Shown: one piece after another, positions 49,673 to 57,613 of the stretch
Layout: the number at the start of each line of letters is the position of its first letter
How positions within the stretch are numbered: the first letter of the stretch is position 1
NCBI RefSeq assembly: GCF_041260665.1
Contig: NZ_JBGCCT010000011.1
Span: 248,001-312,000 of the forward strand
DNA length: 64,000 nt
Source: Catenulispora sp. GP43
GTDB taxonomy: Bacteria > Actinomycetota > Actinomycetes > Streptomycetales > Catenulisporaceae
Direction of reading: 5' to 3'
The notes under the pieces: model-generated
Told to the model about the DNA's origin: nothing
Seen by the model: only the letters and a program-made list of their open reading frames with translations
Databases searched by the model: none
Position numbers and translations under genes: made by a program

Positions 49673-51208
49673 CTATCCGGCGAACTGGTCGGCGATGGCG
49701 TCGGCAGCACTCTTCTTCAGCTCATCTACTACAGAGGTGTACAAGTCGGCTGTGACGCCGACGGTGGAGTGGCCGAGCATCTCCGAGACGACCTTCATCG
49801 CTACCCCGGCGGACAGCGCGTGTGTTGCGGTGCCGTGCCGGAGATCGTGAAGGCGGATCGGCGGCAGCCCGGCCTCCCGGGCGAGGAGCTGGAATTGGTC
49901 GGTGACGTGGGCAGGATGCAGGGCGGTGCCATCGAAGTCGGTGAACACCAGCCCCGTGTCGGTCCAGTGCGGACCCTTGAACCGGGCTTGGGCTTCCTGG
50001 TCCAGCCGGTGGGTTTTGAGGGCCTTAACGACCGGGGCGGCGATCATGACGGTGCGCTCGCCGGCGTCAGTCTTCGGGTCGCCCTCCGTCGTGTCCCAGC
50101 CAACCTGAACGATCTGCTGCCGGATCTCAATGCTCGCCCCGTCCAGGTCGACGTCCTGCCATCGCAGGCCCACAGCCTCGCCGCGGCGCAGTCCGCAGTG
50201 TGCGATGAGCAGGTACAGCGCGAACAACCGGTGCTTGGCGGCGCGGTGCAGGAACGCGACAGTCTGCGGAGCGGTCCACACCATCACCGAACACGGGACA
50301 TTCCCGGTTGCACGCCAGGCCTCGACACGGGCATCGGTCCACACCCGTGGCTTGGGACTGCGCCCGGACGGGAGTTTCACCAGTTTGGCGACGTTCAGGG
50401 TGACGATCTGCTGGTTGACGGCGTCGGTAAGCGCTGAGCGCAGCACGGCGCGGATGCGTTGGATGCTAGCGGCGTTCACCGGCCGCCGAAACGGCGGCTT
50501 TGTCGCGAGCTTGGCGCGGGCGTCGGCCGCTGCGGCCCTATCTTCGGCGTGCCAGGCCCGTTTGGCCTCGGAGACCAGGGCATGGCGCTCGATGTTGGCG
50601 GCCTCGATGGCGCGGGCGTCGGCGGCAATCTGCTCGAAGGCAAGACGGACGTGGACGGCGCGCAGCTTGTCGAGACGGTGGGCACCGAGGTGCGGGATCA
50701 GGTAGTTGCGGACCTGCTGCGAGTACAGAAGGTGGGTTGTGGGGCGCAGGTCGTTCTTCTTTGCCGCCAGCCACTCGTTCAGCCACTGCTCGACAGTGAT
50801 GGTGACCTTCAGCGGGGCGCCGACAGAGGTTCGCCGTCGGATCTCGTCTGCGTCCGGCAACGGCGCCTTGGCCTTGATGCGCTCCCGAATCAGGTTCGCG
50901 ATCAGGGCCTTGGCCACGGCCGGGTCCTCGTCGCCGTCGCCGATCGCCAGCAACTCGCGGACCTTGTCCAGGGCGGCCTCGGCGTCCTTGCGGGTGGCGT
51001 GGCCGCCCTGGCGGATGAAGGAGCGCTTGATCCAGGCACCGGCAGGGGTGTCGATCATGAACCACCAGGAGCCGTGGATAGGACTCCAGGACCCGCCAGG
51101 TCGGGTCAGCTTCGGGCAGGACGCGCCGATCTGGCGACGTCTGGGATGCCCGGATTCCTCGGTTTCGGTGACGGTGCAGCCGCACCGCTTGAAGATGCTC
51201 CCGCTCAT
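49673..51208 (-). CDS. int: tyrosine recombinase integrase
   Basis: 511 residues. N-terminal core-binding/SAM-like domain (VEQWLNEWLAAKKNDLRPTT) after a Cys-containing head (FKRCGCTVTETEESG), and the C-terminal catalytic domain with Arg in HCGLRRGEAVGLRW, HDLRHGTAT (His-x-x-Arg), LGHSTVGVT and nucleophilic Tyr in ADLYTSV. Catalyses site-specific integration and excision. ATG 51208 has AGGAGGC upstream; a longer reading lacks a start signal. Lies 160 bp after the excisionase gene. Confidence 0.94.
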   Translation of the reverse strand: MSGSIFKRCGCTVTETEESGHPRRRQIGASCPKLTRPGGSWSPIHGSWWFMIDTPAGAWIKRSFIRQGGHATRKDAEAALDKVRELLAIGDGDEDPAVAKALIANLIRERIKAKAPLPDADEIRRRTSVGAPLKVTITVEQWLNEWLAAKKNDLRPTTHLLYSQQVRNYLIPHLGAHRLDKLRAVHVRLAFEQIAADARAIEAANIERHALVSEAKRAWHAEDRAAAADARAKLATKPPFRRPVNAASIQRIRAVLRSALTDAVNQQIVTLNVAKLVKLPSGRSPKPRVWTDARVEAWRATGNVPCSVMVWTAPQTVAFLHRAAKHRLFALYLLIAHCGLRRGEAVGLRWQDVDLDGASIEIRQQIVQVGWDTTEGDPKTDAGERTVMIAAPVVKALKTHRLDQEAQARFKGPHWTDTGLVFTDFDGTALHPAHVTDQFQLLAREAGLPPIRLHDLRHGTATHALSAGVAMKVVSEMLGHSTVGVTADLYTSVVDELKKSAADAIADQFAG

Positions 51209-51368
51209 GAAACTGCCTCCTGAAGAGGTGGGTAGGGGCTGGTTCTCCGACGTGGCGGGCGTGTGTGAGCGCTCGCCCACGCCGGGGAATCAGCGGGTCA
51301 GGGGTGATCGACGCTCGACTCCAGCGGCACCGTCAAGCCCATCCGATAAAGATGTTGTGAAGCTTCTG

Positions 51369-51611
51369 TTACGCGGCCGGTGTCTGCGGCGCGAGCGGAT
51401 GGGCATCGATCCCGAGAAACCGCAGCAGCGGGGCGGTGGGCACACGGTAGGCGGTGCCGACGCGGAACACCGGCACGGGGAGCCGGTCATCAGCGGCCAT
51501 CGTGTAGGCCAGGGTGCGGCCGATGCCCAGGATGGACGCGGCGGTCTCCAGAGTCAGCACAGGCGGCAGGGCTAGGACGTTGTCCAACGTCCAGGCAGCG
51601 TCCTTGGTCAC
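51369..51611 (-). CDS. xis: excisionase-like helix-turn-helix protein
   Basis: 80 residues with a MerR/Xis-type winged helix: LTLETAASILGIGRTLAYTM then VFRVGTAYRVPTAPLLRFLG. Binds the attachment region and directs the integrase to excision. GTG 51611 has GGAGGAGGAA about 7 nt upstream. Its start overlaps the preceding small gene by 4 nt, and the integrase follows after 160 bp. Confidence 0.85.
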   Translation of the reverse strand: MTKDAAWTLDNVLALPPVLTLETAASILGIGRTLAYTMAADDRLPVPVFRVGTAYRVPTAPLLRFLGIDAHPLAPQTPAA

Positions 51612-51805
51612 CGTGTTCCTCCTCCGGTGGTGGGTTCGGCGCGGCGAACGTGCCTGGCGCCGTCGTGTTTGGGGAAGTCCAGCTCCAACCACGCCGTGGT
51701 CAGCGCGAACAGGTCGGGCTGGCCGGACGTCGGCGCGACAGGCGCGCCCCGGTCCTGGCCCTGGAGCGGGGTACCGGTGGTGCCGGTCGGGGTCGTGATA
51801 TTCAC
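51608..51805 (-). CDS. small uncharacterised protein of the int operon
   Basis: 65 residues (MNITTPTGTTGTPLQGQDRG... ending TTGGGTR). GTG 51805 with GGGGAGGG upstream overlaps the methyltransferase stop by 4 nt (GTGA), and its own stop overlaps the xis start by 4 nt, so it is held in a strictly coupled operon. No domain recognised; a Thr/Gly-rich start and a central DLFALTTAWLELDFPK segment are the only features. Confidence 0.65.
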   Translation of the reverse strand: MNITTPTGTTGTPLQGQDRGAPVAPTSGQPDLFALTTAWLELDFPKHDGARHVRRAEPTTGGGTR

Positions 51806-52791
51806 GCGGCTGCCCTCCCCTGGGTCTCGATGCCTCGCCTCAGCGGGACGCACCCGCAGCCGGCGTCCCCGTCGCCGCCTTCGTCCTCGGCAGTTGCTCC
51901 GGTCACTGCCGCGCCCGGCGAGAGCCTGGCAACCACCACGTCTTCGTGAGCGACGACATGAGTCGGGCTGCCGGCGGCGAAGGCGTTGCGGGAGTTGACC
52001 AGTTGGAAGAACGACGCCCGTGCCATCAGTCCGTCGTCGCAGGCAGCCGCGAGCAACGCGACGCAGCGCTCGTGCAGGGCGAACCCGGCGGCCAGAGCGG
52101 CGTTGGAAGCCAGGGCCGGAATGTCGACCATCTGGCCCTGCCTCCGGAACGGCCGGGCAGTGATGACCAGGAAGCCGCCGGGCTTGAGTAGCGTTCGGCA
52201 ACCGCGCAGGATTTCGGTGAACCCGTCCATCAGCTCCTGGACACTCTGCTTGGCGAGGTTGCCAGGGTCCTCGCCGTAGGCATGGTTCCGCTTCTCCAGG
52301 CCACTGCGCCCGGAATCACGAGTGGATCGGACGTGCCCGTGGGTGGCAGAGCCGTACGGCGGCGAAGTCAGCACGAGCGAGGCCTTACCGGAGACATCGC
52401 GGCCGACGAGGTGCTCGATGTCGCGGGCGTCGCCGTGCACGACAGTGGCGTAGCCGGGAGCGCCGCGATCGACGGCATGCTCGATGTTGCGTGCCGCGAG
52501 GTCGGCCCAGCGCTTCTCGTACTCCACGCCGACCGCCAGGCGGTCGAGATGCGCGGCTTCGACCAGGGTGGTGCCGATGCCGCACATCGGGTCGATGACC
52601 AGGTCGCCAGGCATGGTGTAGGCCTTGATGGCGTGCGCGGCGATCGCCGGGAACATCTTCGCCGGATGGGCGTCAGACTCCGGTAGGTACCGACCGCGCC
52701 GCTGCGCACGCGGCCCGTCTTGGGCGGTGACCCACACCGACAGCGGCGGGATCCCGTCGATGCCGGGAAGAGCTGGTTGGGTGGCATTCAC
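51802..52791 (-). CDS. DNA (adenine/cytosine-N) methyltransferase
   Basis: 329 residues. SAM motif I is VIDPMCGIGTTLVEAA (about 64-79) and the catalytic motif IV is LTSPPYGSATHG, giving an amino-methyltransferase (N6-adenine or N4-cytosine) with motif I before motif IV. No restriction endonuclease gene is visible, so it is a solitary methylase, probably a protective or anti-restriction trait of the element. GTG 52791 follows AAGGAGAGC. A related RNA or tRNA (TRM11-like) target cannot be excluded. It starts the overlapping methylase-ORF-xis operon. Confidence 0.85.
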   Translation of the reverse strand: MNATQPALPGIDGIPPLSVWVTAQDGPRAQRRGRYLPESDAHPAKMFPAIAAHAIKAYTMPGDLVIDPMCGIGTTLVEAAHLDRLAVGVEYEKRWADLAARNIEHAVDRGAPGYATVVHGDARDIEHLVGRDVSGKASLVLTSPPYGSATHGHVRSTRDSGRSGLEKRNHAYGEDPGNLAKQSVQELMDGFTEILRGCRTLLKPGGFLVITARPFRRQGQMVDIPALASNAALAAGFALHERCVALLAAACDDGLMARASFFQLVNSRNAFAAGSPTHVVAHEDVVVARLSPGAAVTGATAEDEGGDGDAGCGCVPLRRGIETQGRAAA

Positions 52792-52874
52792 GTGGAGCTC
52801 TCCTTCGTCAAACCAGCGGCTTCCTCGGTGCGGTTGCCGCATCTGTTGACAAAGGCGGCGGCCTTACGCACAGC

Positions 52875-52913
52875 CGGGGTCGAAGAAAGTCGCGGCGACC
52901 TTCTTTGACCCCG
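52875..52913. repeat. 39-bp imperfect palindrome
   Basis: The sequence from CGGGGTC (52875) to GACCCCG (52913) reads the same on both strands except at two arm positions and the central base: 19-nt arms with inner GTCGC/GCGAC. It lies 84 bp before the methyltransferase gene and 368 bp before the sigma-like gene, in a 490-bp gap (52792-53281) with no convincing gene. The right arm TTCTTTGACCCCG recurs at 54111 and 54208. Could be a regulator site, terminator or part of a transfer origin. Confidence 0.75.
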
Positions 52914-53281
52914 ACCGGCCGTTTCGCCGGTCTGTGCCAACGCCAGGCCGCGAACGACCACACCACCACCTCGCCCAGCAGCCCGGACCCTGCTGCCGAC
53001 TCGCGCCCCAGGCCGGCCCACCCCACATCCCCGCACCCGGGCTCAGGCTCCTGAAGACCGTCCTGAAATTGCTGCTCACAGCCCTAAGCAGCGACCAGAG
53101 TTTGCGAGCCGCCAGCCCGTTTCGAACCCCGGCCGATCATGCACGAGGGCATCTGATGCCTGATTCGTCAGCGACGGGCTTCAGGTGTCGATCACCGCCT
53201 GGTCAGAAGCCTGTCAGGTCGCCGTCAGCAAGCCCGCGACCCCGAAAGCAACACATCCACCCGCTGCCTTCGGGAGCCTCC

Positions 53282-54085
53282 ATGACCATCACCGACGCTG
53301 ACACCGCGATCGGCCTCGCTTCCAACACGTCCTCTTTGTGCGCGTCGCCGCTGCACGCGGTGGAGACCGCGTTCCTCTCTCTGGCGTCCGGTCACGCGCC
53401 TCTGATGTTCGAGGCAGCGCACCTCGGCGAGTCCGCGCCCGCCGGACGCGACCGGGTGACCGTCGCGCAACTGCGAACGGTCCTGCTCGCATCGTCTACG
53501 CCATTCCCGGTGCGGGACGCGGTTTGGGCAGAGCTCATCCGCCGCTCCCACCAGTCTCCCGGCGCATGGACTGTGGTCGCGGTAGCGATGGCGATGCCCG
53601 AGCTGATGAAGCTCGCAAGTACCTACGGCCGCGGCTTCGATGGCGCGCCGGAGGACCTTCACGCCGAGATCCTGGCAGCGTTCCTGGAGCGCTTGAAGGT
53701 CATCGACACCGCCGTCGGCGGGATCTGGCCCAAGCTGGCCTGGGCAGCACGGCGGGCCGCAATCCACGCCGTCGAGACCGAGATCGAATACACCCGGCAC
53801 GCCGAACGTTTCTGTTCCGCGCCGCCGCGGATGCCGTTCGGGCACGAGGACCTGGTGCTGGCCCGCGCCGAACGCGAAGGCGTGATCAGCGCAGCCGACG
53901 CAGACCTGATCGGCATGACGCGGCTGGAGGGCGTGCAGCTGGCCGAGGCCGCCGAGATGCTCGGCGCCAGCAAGAACGCTGTGAAGATCCGCCGCCAACG
54001 CGCCGAGGCCCGCCTGGTCGCCTGGATCGCCGGACGCCGCGTCCCGTCGACGACCGCCCTAGCGGCCTGCCGCACTCGGGCCTGA
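53282..54085 (+). CDS. sigma-factor-like regulatory protein
   Basis: 267 residues. The C-terminal helix-turn-helix MTRLEGVQLAEAAEMLGASK then NAVKIRRQRAEARLVAWI matches sigma-70 region 4, and the middle (PELMKLASTYGRGFDGAPED, LHAEILAAFLERLKVID) resembles a degenerate region 2. It could be a specialised ECF-like sigma factor or a sigma-derived activator of the conjugation genes that follow. ATG 53282 follows GGGAGCC. Located at the head of the transfer operon. Confidence 0.68.
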   Translation: MTITDADTAIGLASNTSSLCASPLHAVETAFLSLASGHAPLMFEAAHLGESAPAGRDRVTVAQLRTVLLASSTPFPVRDAVWAELIRRSHQSPGAWTVVAVAMAMPELMKLASTYGRGFDGAPEDLHAEILAAFLERLKVIDTAVGGIWPKLAWAARRAAIHAVETEIEYTRHAERFCSAPPRMPFGHEDLVLARAEREGVISAADADLIGMTRLEGVQLAEAAEMLGASKNAVKIRRQRAEARLVAWIAGRRVPSTTALAACRTRA

Positions 54086-54110
54086 ACCACCCGAGTGGTC
54101 GGCGTCGGCG

Positions 54111-54221
54111 TTCTTGACCCCGGCACAGGATGAAGGCCCGCCTCTGGTTATGAAGCACCGCCAACCGTGCGCGCCACTCAGCGGACTCCGCTGGATCCGT
54201 CGGCGAATTCTTTGACCCCGG
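54111..54221. repeat. two direct copies of the TTCTT(T)GACCCCGG motif
   Basis: TTCTTGACCCCGG (54111-54123) and TTCTTTGACCCCGG (54208-54221) lie about 97 bp apart in the 202-bp leader between the sigma-like gene and the pilin gene. Each is followed 35-45 nt later by a GCACC-(n)-CAAC segment, so the whole unit is a degenerate direct repeat. Together with the palindrome at 52875-52913 they form a repeated signal around the regulator. Confidence 0.7.
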
Positions 54222-54287
54222 CTGAGCGTGGACCGGCCGCCTTTGTCTTTGAGGCACCAACAACGCCGACCTGAAAGGGACACCACA

Positions 54288-54638
54288 ATGCACCACCCCG
54301 CCCACCGTGCCCGCGCTGTTCTGCTGCTGGCGGCCTCCGCGACCTACACGGTGCTCGCCGTATCCCACGCCCACGCCGACACGGGGCACGCCGTGCTCGC
54401 GGCGGCTAGCTTGGACCAGGTCATCGGCAATGTCCGCACCTGGCTCGTCGGCCTGCTCGCCGCACTGGCCACGACCTTCCTGACCATCGGCGGCGTGAAG
54501 TACCTGATCGCCGGCGGTGATCCCGGCGAGGTCGAAAAAGCCAAGAGCGCCCTGCGGTCCGCAGCTATCGGGTACGGCCTGGCGATCCTCGCCCCCGCCC
54601 TGGTCAGCATCCTGCAGCACATCGTCGGCGCTGGCTGA
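54288..54638 (+). CDS. VirB2/TrbC-like pilin subunit
   Basis: 116 residues. Signal peptide (RAVLLLAASATYTVLAVSHA then HADTGH), then two hydrophobic helices (VIGNVRTWLVGLLAALATTF and AIGYGLAILAPALVSIL) joined by a charged loop GGDPGEVEKAKS. This size and two-helix pattern match conjugative T4SS pilins of Gram-positive elements. ATG 54288 has GAAAGGGA upstream. Confidence 0.8.
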   Translation: MHHPAHRARAVLLLAASATYTVLAVSHAHADTGHAVLAAASLDQVIGNVRTWLVGLLAALATTFLTIGGVKYLIAGGDPGEVEKAKSALRSAAIGYGLAILAPALVSILQHIVGAG

Positions 54639-54709
54639 CCGGCCGCGACGCCGCCCAACACTTTCACAGTCTCCTCCCGCCGAACATCACGATCTTGAAG
54701 GAGTCCGTC

Positions 54710-54943
54710 ATGTCTACATCCGGCCGCCGCCTCGCCGCCGTTGCCGCCGCCGGCACGGTGGGCTTGTTGGCCACCGTGCCGTTCGCCTTGACCACCGACG
54801 GCAAAAGGCCAGCCTCGCCGCCAGCCGCCACCCAAAACGTGATCGTCGTTCCCGGTCCCGAGCAGGTGACGGGCACGATCGATCCGACAGACATGGACTG
54901 GCTGAGCCGCTATGTCGCCGGGTCCGCGACGACTTGGCGATGA
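54710..54943 (+). CDS. small membrane-anchored protein of the transfer operon
   Basis: 77 residues. An N-terminal basic patch and one hydrophobic helix (RRLAAVAAAGTVGLLATVPF) precede a Pro-rich and acidic tail ending WLSRYVAGSATTWR. AAGGAG before ATG 54710. The next gene starts 1 nt after the stop. Unknown role in the mating channel. Confidence 0.7.
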   Translation: MSTSGRRLAAVAAAGTVGLLATVPFALTTDGKRPASPPAATQNVIVVPGPEQVTGTIDPTDMDWLSRYVAGSATTWR

Positions 54944-54944
54944 C

Positions 54945-56699
54945 GTGCGTCGGGCCATCTTCCGCGCTGGCCGGGGGGTGCTGTTGGCTGGCACGACCGC
55001 CGCCATCGTGCTGCTCACCGCGGGCGCGGCCTGCGCTGACCCGACGGGGCCAGGCCCTGCCCCGGCACCGTCGCCAGCTCCGCCCTCGTTGAATCCTGGG
55101 ATCTACGGTCCGCTGGTTGGTGGCGGGACGATGGCGCCTCCACCGGTTATGGGACCAGGTTTGGCGCCGAATGGAGGTTCAGACCCGTCGTGGTGGGACG
55201 TGCCGGGTCAGATCGAGAAAGCGATTGACACCTGGTTCGGAAACCTGGTCAAGTCAGCCCTCGAACCGGTGCTGCGGCTGATCGGCTCCACGCTGCTGTC
55301 GTCCCCGGATGTCTCGGACGGACGGATCGCGCAGATCTGGACCGGCGTCCTGATCTGCGCCAACACGCTGTACGTACTCTTCGTCCTGGCAGGCGCGGTC
55401 ATCGTGATGGGGCACGAGACAGTTCAGACCCGGTATTCGGTCAAGGACATCGCCCCGCGCCTCGTAATGGGGGCGATCGCTTCCAACGCCTCACTCTGGG
55501 CAATCTCCCAGACTGTATCCCTCGGCAACGCCCTGTCCGCCGCATTGGTGAAGGGGAAACTGTCGGCAGAGGGGATCGGCTCGCGGCTTACCTCGATGAT
55601 CGTCGACAAGATCTTCCTGCCGTCGGGTGTCACACAGCTGTTCCTGGTGCTACTTGGCGGTGCGGTCGCGGTGCTGGGCATCGTGCTGTTGGTCACCTGC
55701 CTGGTCCGAGCCGCCGTGCTACTCGCTCTCACCGCCGGGGCGCCGCTCGCACTGGCGTGTCACGCGCTGCCGCAGACCGATCCTCTAGCGCGGCTATGGT
55801 GGCGGGCCATCATCGGCTGTCTGGCCACCCAAGTCGGCCAAGCCCTCGTCCTCATCATTTGCGTGCAGGTGTTCTTCGACCCGAACGCCGACACCATCCT
55901 CGGACTGCCTTCCGGCGGCGGCCTGGTCGACCTGCTGCTGTGCCTGGTGCTGCTGTTCGTCCTGATCAAGATCCCGATCTGGACCACCAGACTCGTCCTT
56001 GGCCGCCGGGCGCTCGGCGGGACCTGGGCCGGCTACGCAATCAAGTCCGCGCTCATGGTGAGGGGCCTTCAGCACGTCCGGGGGCGCATGCGGCCGTCGC
56101 GGACCCCGACCCGCGCTTCAGGGGTCTGGTACAACCGCCAACGCCCAGGGCCCCCAGGTACAGGTCTACTTCCCCACCGCGGCCCACGCCCTGGTGGCGG
56201 CGGGCTCGGCGGTTGGCAGCCTCGCCCGGAGACGGTCACCGCAACCGCGACGGTCGGGGGCGAGCAACCCCCGCCGAGCGCAGGCGGGACCGCTGCCGAC
56301 GGCCCACGCCCGCCACGGCCACACGGCCCGCCTCCGCCATCGCCGCTGGGACCGGCACGTCGCCCGCTGGCGCTTCCGGTCGGCCAGACCGTCCGCCGCG
56401 ACCGGCAACATCAGGCGTTCACCGCCGCCCCGGCCGAGCGCGGCAAGCAGTATGGGCTGTTTCCGCCGGTCGCAAAGACCGGACCTGCTGCGCCCCGCCG
56501 ACCTGAGGCTCCATCGGTGGCACCGCGTCCGGGCTCAGGGCTCAAGCACGAACCCCTATTTCCGAATCCAGCGCCGCGCAAGCGGGCTCCGAAGCCGAAC
56601 CCGCTGCCACTGGCGCCGAAGTTCATCGCCCCGTCCGATCACCGACCCCGGCGTGCCCGTCGCAGTCCCGCGCCTGCCCCGCCCGATGAACGGAGTTGA
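54945..56699 (+). CDS. VirB6/TrbL-like channel protein with disordered tail
   Basis: 584 residues. Signal-like start MRRAIFRAGRGVLLAGTTAA with the likely cleavage after CADP, a Pro-rich lead, then about six hydrophobic helices (about 120-380: IAQIWTGVLICANTLYVLFV, LFLVLLGGAVAVLGIVLLVT, LVDLLLCLVLLFVLIKIPIW), characteristic of the polytopic T4SS inner-membrane component. The last ~190 residues are Pro/Arg/Gly-rich and disordered. GTG 54945 is chosen since it begins a clean signal; ATG 54912 is the upstream alternative. Confidence 0.78.
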   Translation: MRRAIFRAGRGVLLAGTTAAIVLLTAGAACADPTGPGPAPAPSPAPPSLNPGIYGPLVGGGTMAPPPVMGPGLAPNGGSDPSWWDVPGQIEKAIDTWFGNLVKSALEPVLRLIGSTLLSSPDVSDGRIAQIWTGVLICANTLYVLFVLAGAVIVMGHETVQTRYSVKDIAPRLVMGAIASNASLWAISQTVSLGNALSAALVKGKLSAEGIGSRLTSMIVDKIFLPSGVTQLFLVLLGGAVAVLGIVLLVTCLVRAAVLLALTAGAPLALACHALPQTDPLARLWWRAIIGCLATQVGQALVLIICVQVFFDPNADTILGLPSGGGLVDLLLCLVLLFVLIKIPIWTTRLVLGRRALGGTWAGYAIKSALMVRGLQHVRGRMRPSRTPTRASGVWYNRQRPGPPGTGLLPHRGPRPGGGGLGGWQPRPETVTATATVGGEQPPPSAGGTAADGPRPPRPHGPPPPSPLGPARRPLALPVGQTVRRDRQHQAFTAAPAERGKQYGLFPPVAKTGPAAPRRPEAPSVAPRPGSGLKHEPLFPNPAPRKRAPKPNPLPLAPKFIAPSDHRPRRARRSPAPAPPDERS

Positions 56700-56705
56700 T
56701 CGACC

Positions 56706-57590
56706 ATGTCGGAAGACCGTCACGGCTACACCGTCCGCATCCCCCAGAATCTCAGCGCCCCGGACAAGATCCTGTTTGGCGCGACCGCCCGGCAGGCGAT
56801 CATTCTCGGCGGCGCCGCAGCCGGCCTGTGGCTCACCTGGCTCGCGGTGCAATCGTTCGTGCCACCGCTGCTGTTCGCCACCCCGGCCGGGCTGCTGCTA
56901 CTGCTACTGGGGATCGCCGTAACTGCCGAACGCGACGGCGTTAATCTTGACCGGCTGCTGGCCGCAGCGTTCCGGCAGGCACTGAGGCCGCGCCGCCGGG
57001 TAATGGCCCCTACAGGCATCTGCGCGCCTCCGGCGTTCCTGAACGAGGCGTTGCGGGGACAGAGCCCCCCGCCCGTTGCACCGCTCGACCTGCCCGTTCA
57101 GCGCATCGGCGACGACGGCGCGGTGAACCTCGGCGCAGACGGGGCCGCAGTGTTGGCCGCGTGCTCGACGGTGAACTTCGCGCTACGCACCCCGGCCGAG
57201 CAGGAACTGCTTGTCGGCGGGTTCGCCCGGTGGCTGAACTCGCTGACCGGCCCGGTTCAGATCACCTCGCGTACCACCTGCGCCGACCTGAACGACCAGA
57301 TCAACGCCCTGCGCGCGGGGGCGCCCGACTTACCGCACCCGCTGCTTGAGGCCGCAGCTCTAGACCACGCTGACTTCCTCGCACACGTCAACGATTCCGG
57401 CACGGTCCTGCACCGCAGCCTACTGATCACCGCCAGCGAGCCAGATCCCGCCCAAACACCTCGCGCGGTCCGGCGGATCGCCGACGCCGCATCGGCTCTA
57501 TCCGCTGCAGAGATCGACGTCACCCCGATGGACCTGCACGCCGCCCATGCCGTCCTGAACGCTGCCCTCGACCCAGACTCCCACCGCTGA
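56706..57590 (+). CDS. PrgI-family (VirB3-like) T4SS protein
   Basis: 294 residues. Two hydrophobic helices near residues 31-70 (QAIILGGAAAGLWLTWLAVQ, LLFATPAGLLLLLLGI) follow the PrgI signature YTVRIPQNLSAPDKILFGAT. The rest is a soluble domain with LLEAAALDHADFLAHVND. It normally sits just upstream of the VirB4 ATPase, as here (23-bp gap), and probably docks it to the membrane. ATG 56706 has GGAG upstream. Confidence 0.85.
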   Translation: MSEDRHGYTVRIPQNLSAPDKILFGATARQAIILGGAAAGLWLTWLAVQSFVPPLLFATPAGLLLLLLGIAVTAERDGVNLDRLLAAAFRQALRPRRRVMAPTGICAPPAFLNEALRGQSPPPVAPLDLPVQRIGDDGAVNLGADGAAVLAACSTVNFALRTPAEQELLVGGFARWLNSLTGPVQITSRTTCADLNDQINALRAGAPDLPHPLLEAAALDHADFLAHVNDSGTVLHRSLLITASEPDPAQTPRAVRRIADAASALSAAEIDVTPMDLHAAHAVLNAALDPDSHR

Positions 57591-57613
57591 CCGCAACCTG
57601 ATCGGAGCCTGAA

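Noticed and set aside
52864-53079. Short reverse open frames in the methyltransferase-sigma gap
   Set aside because: Three frames are open at once with no ribosome site or known domain, and a long palindrome lies inside; regulatory DNA is more likely.
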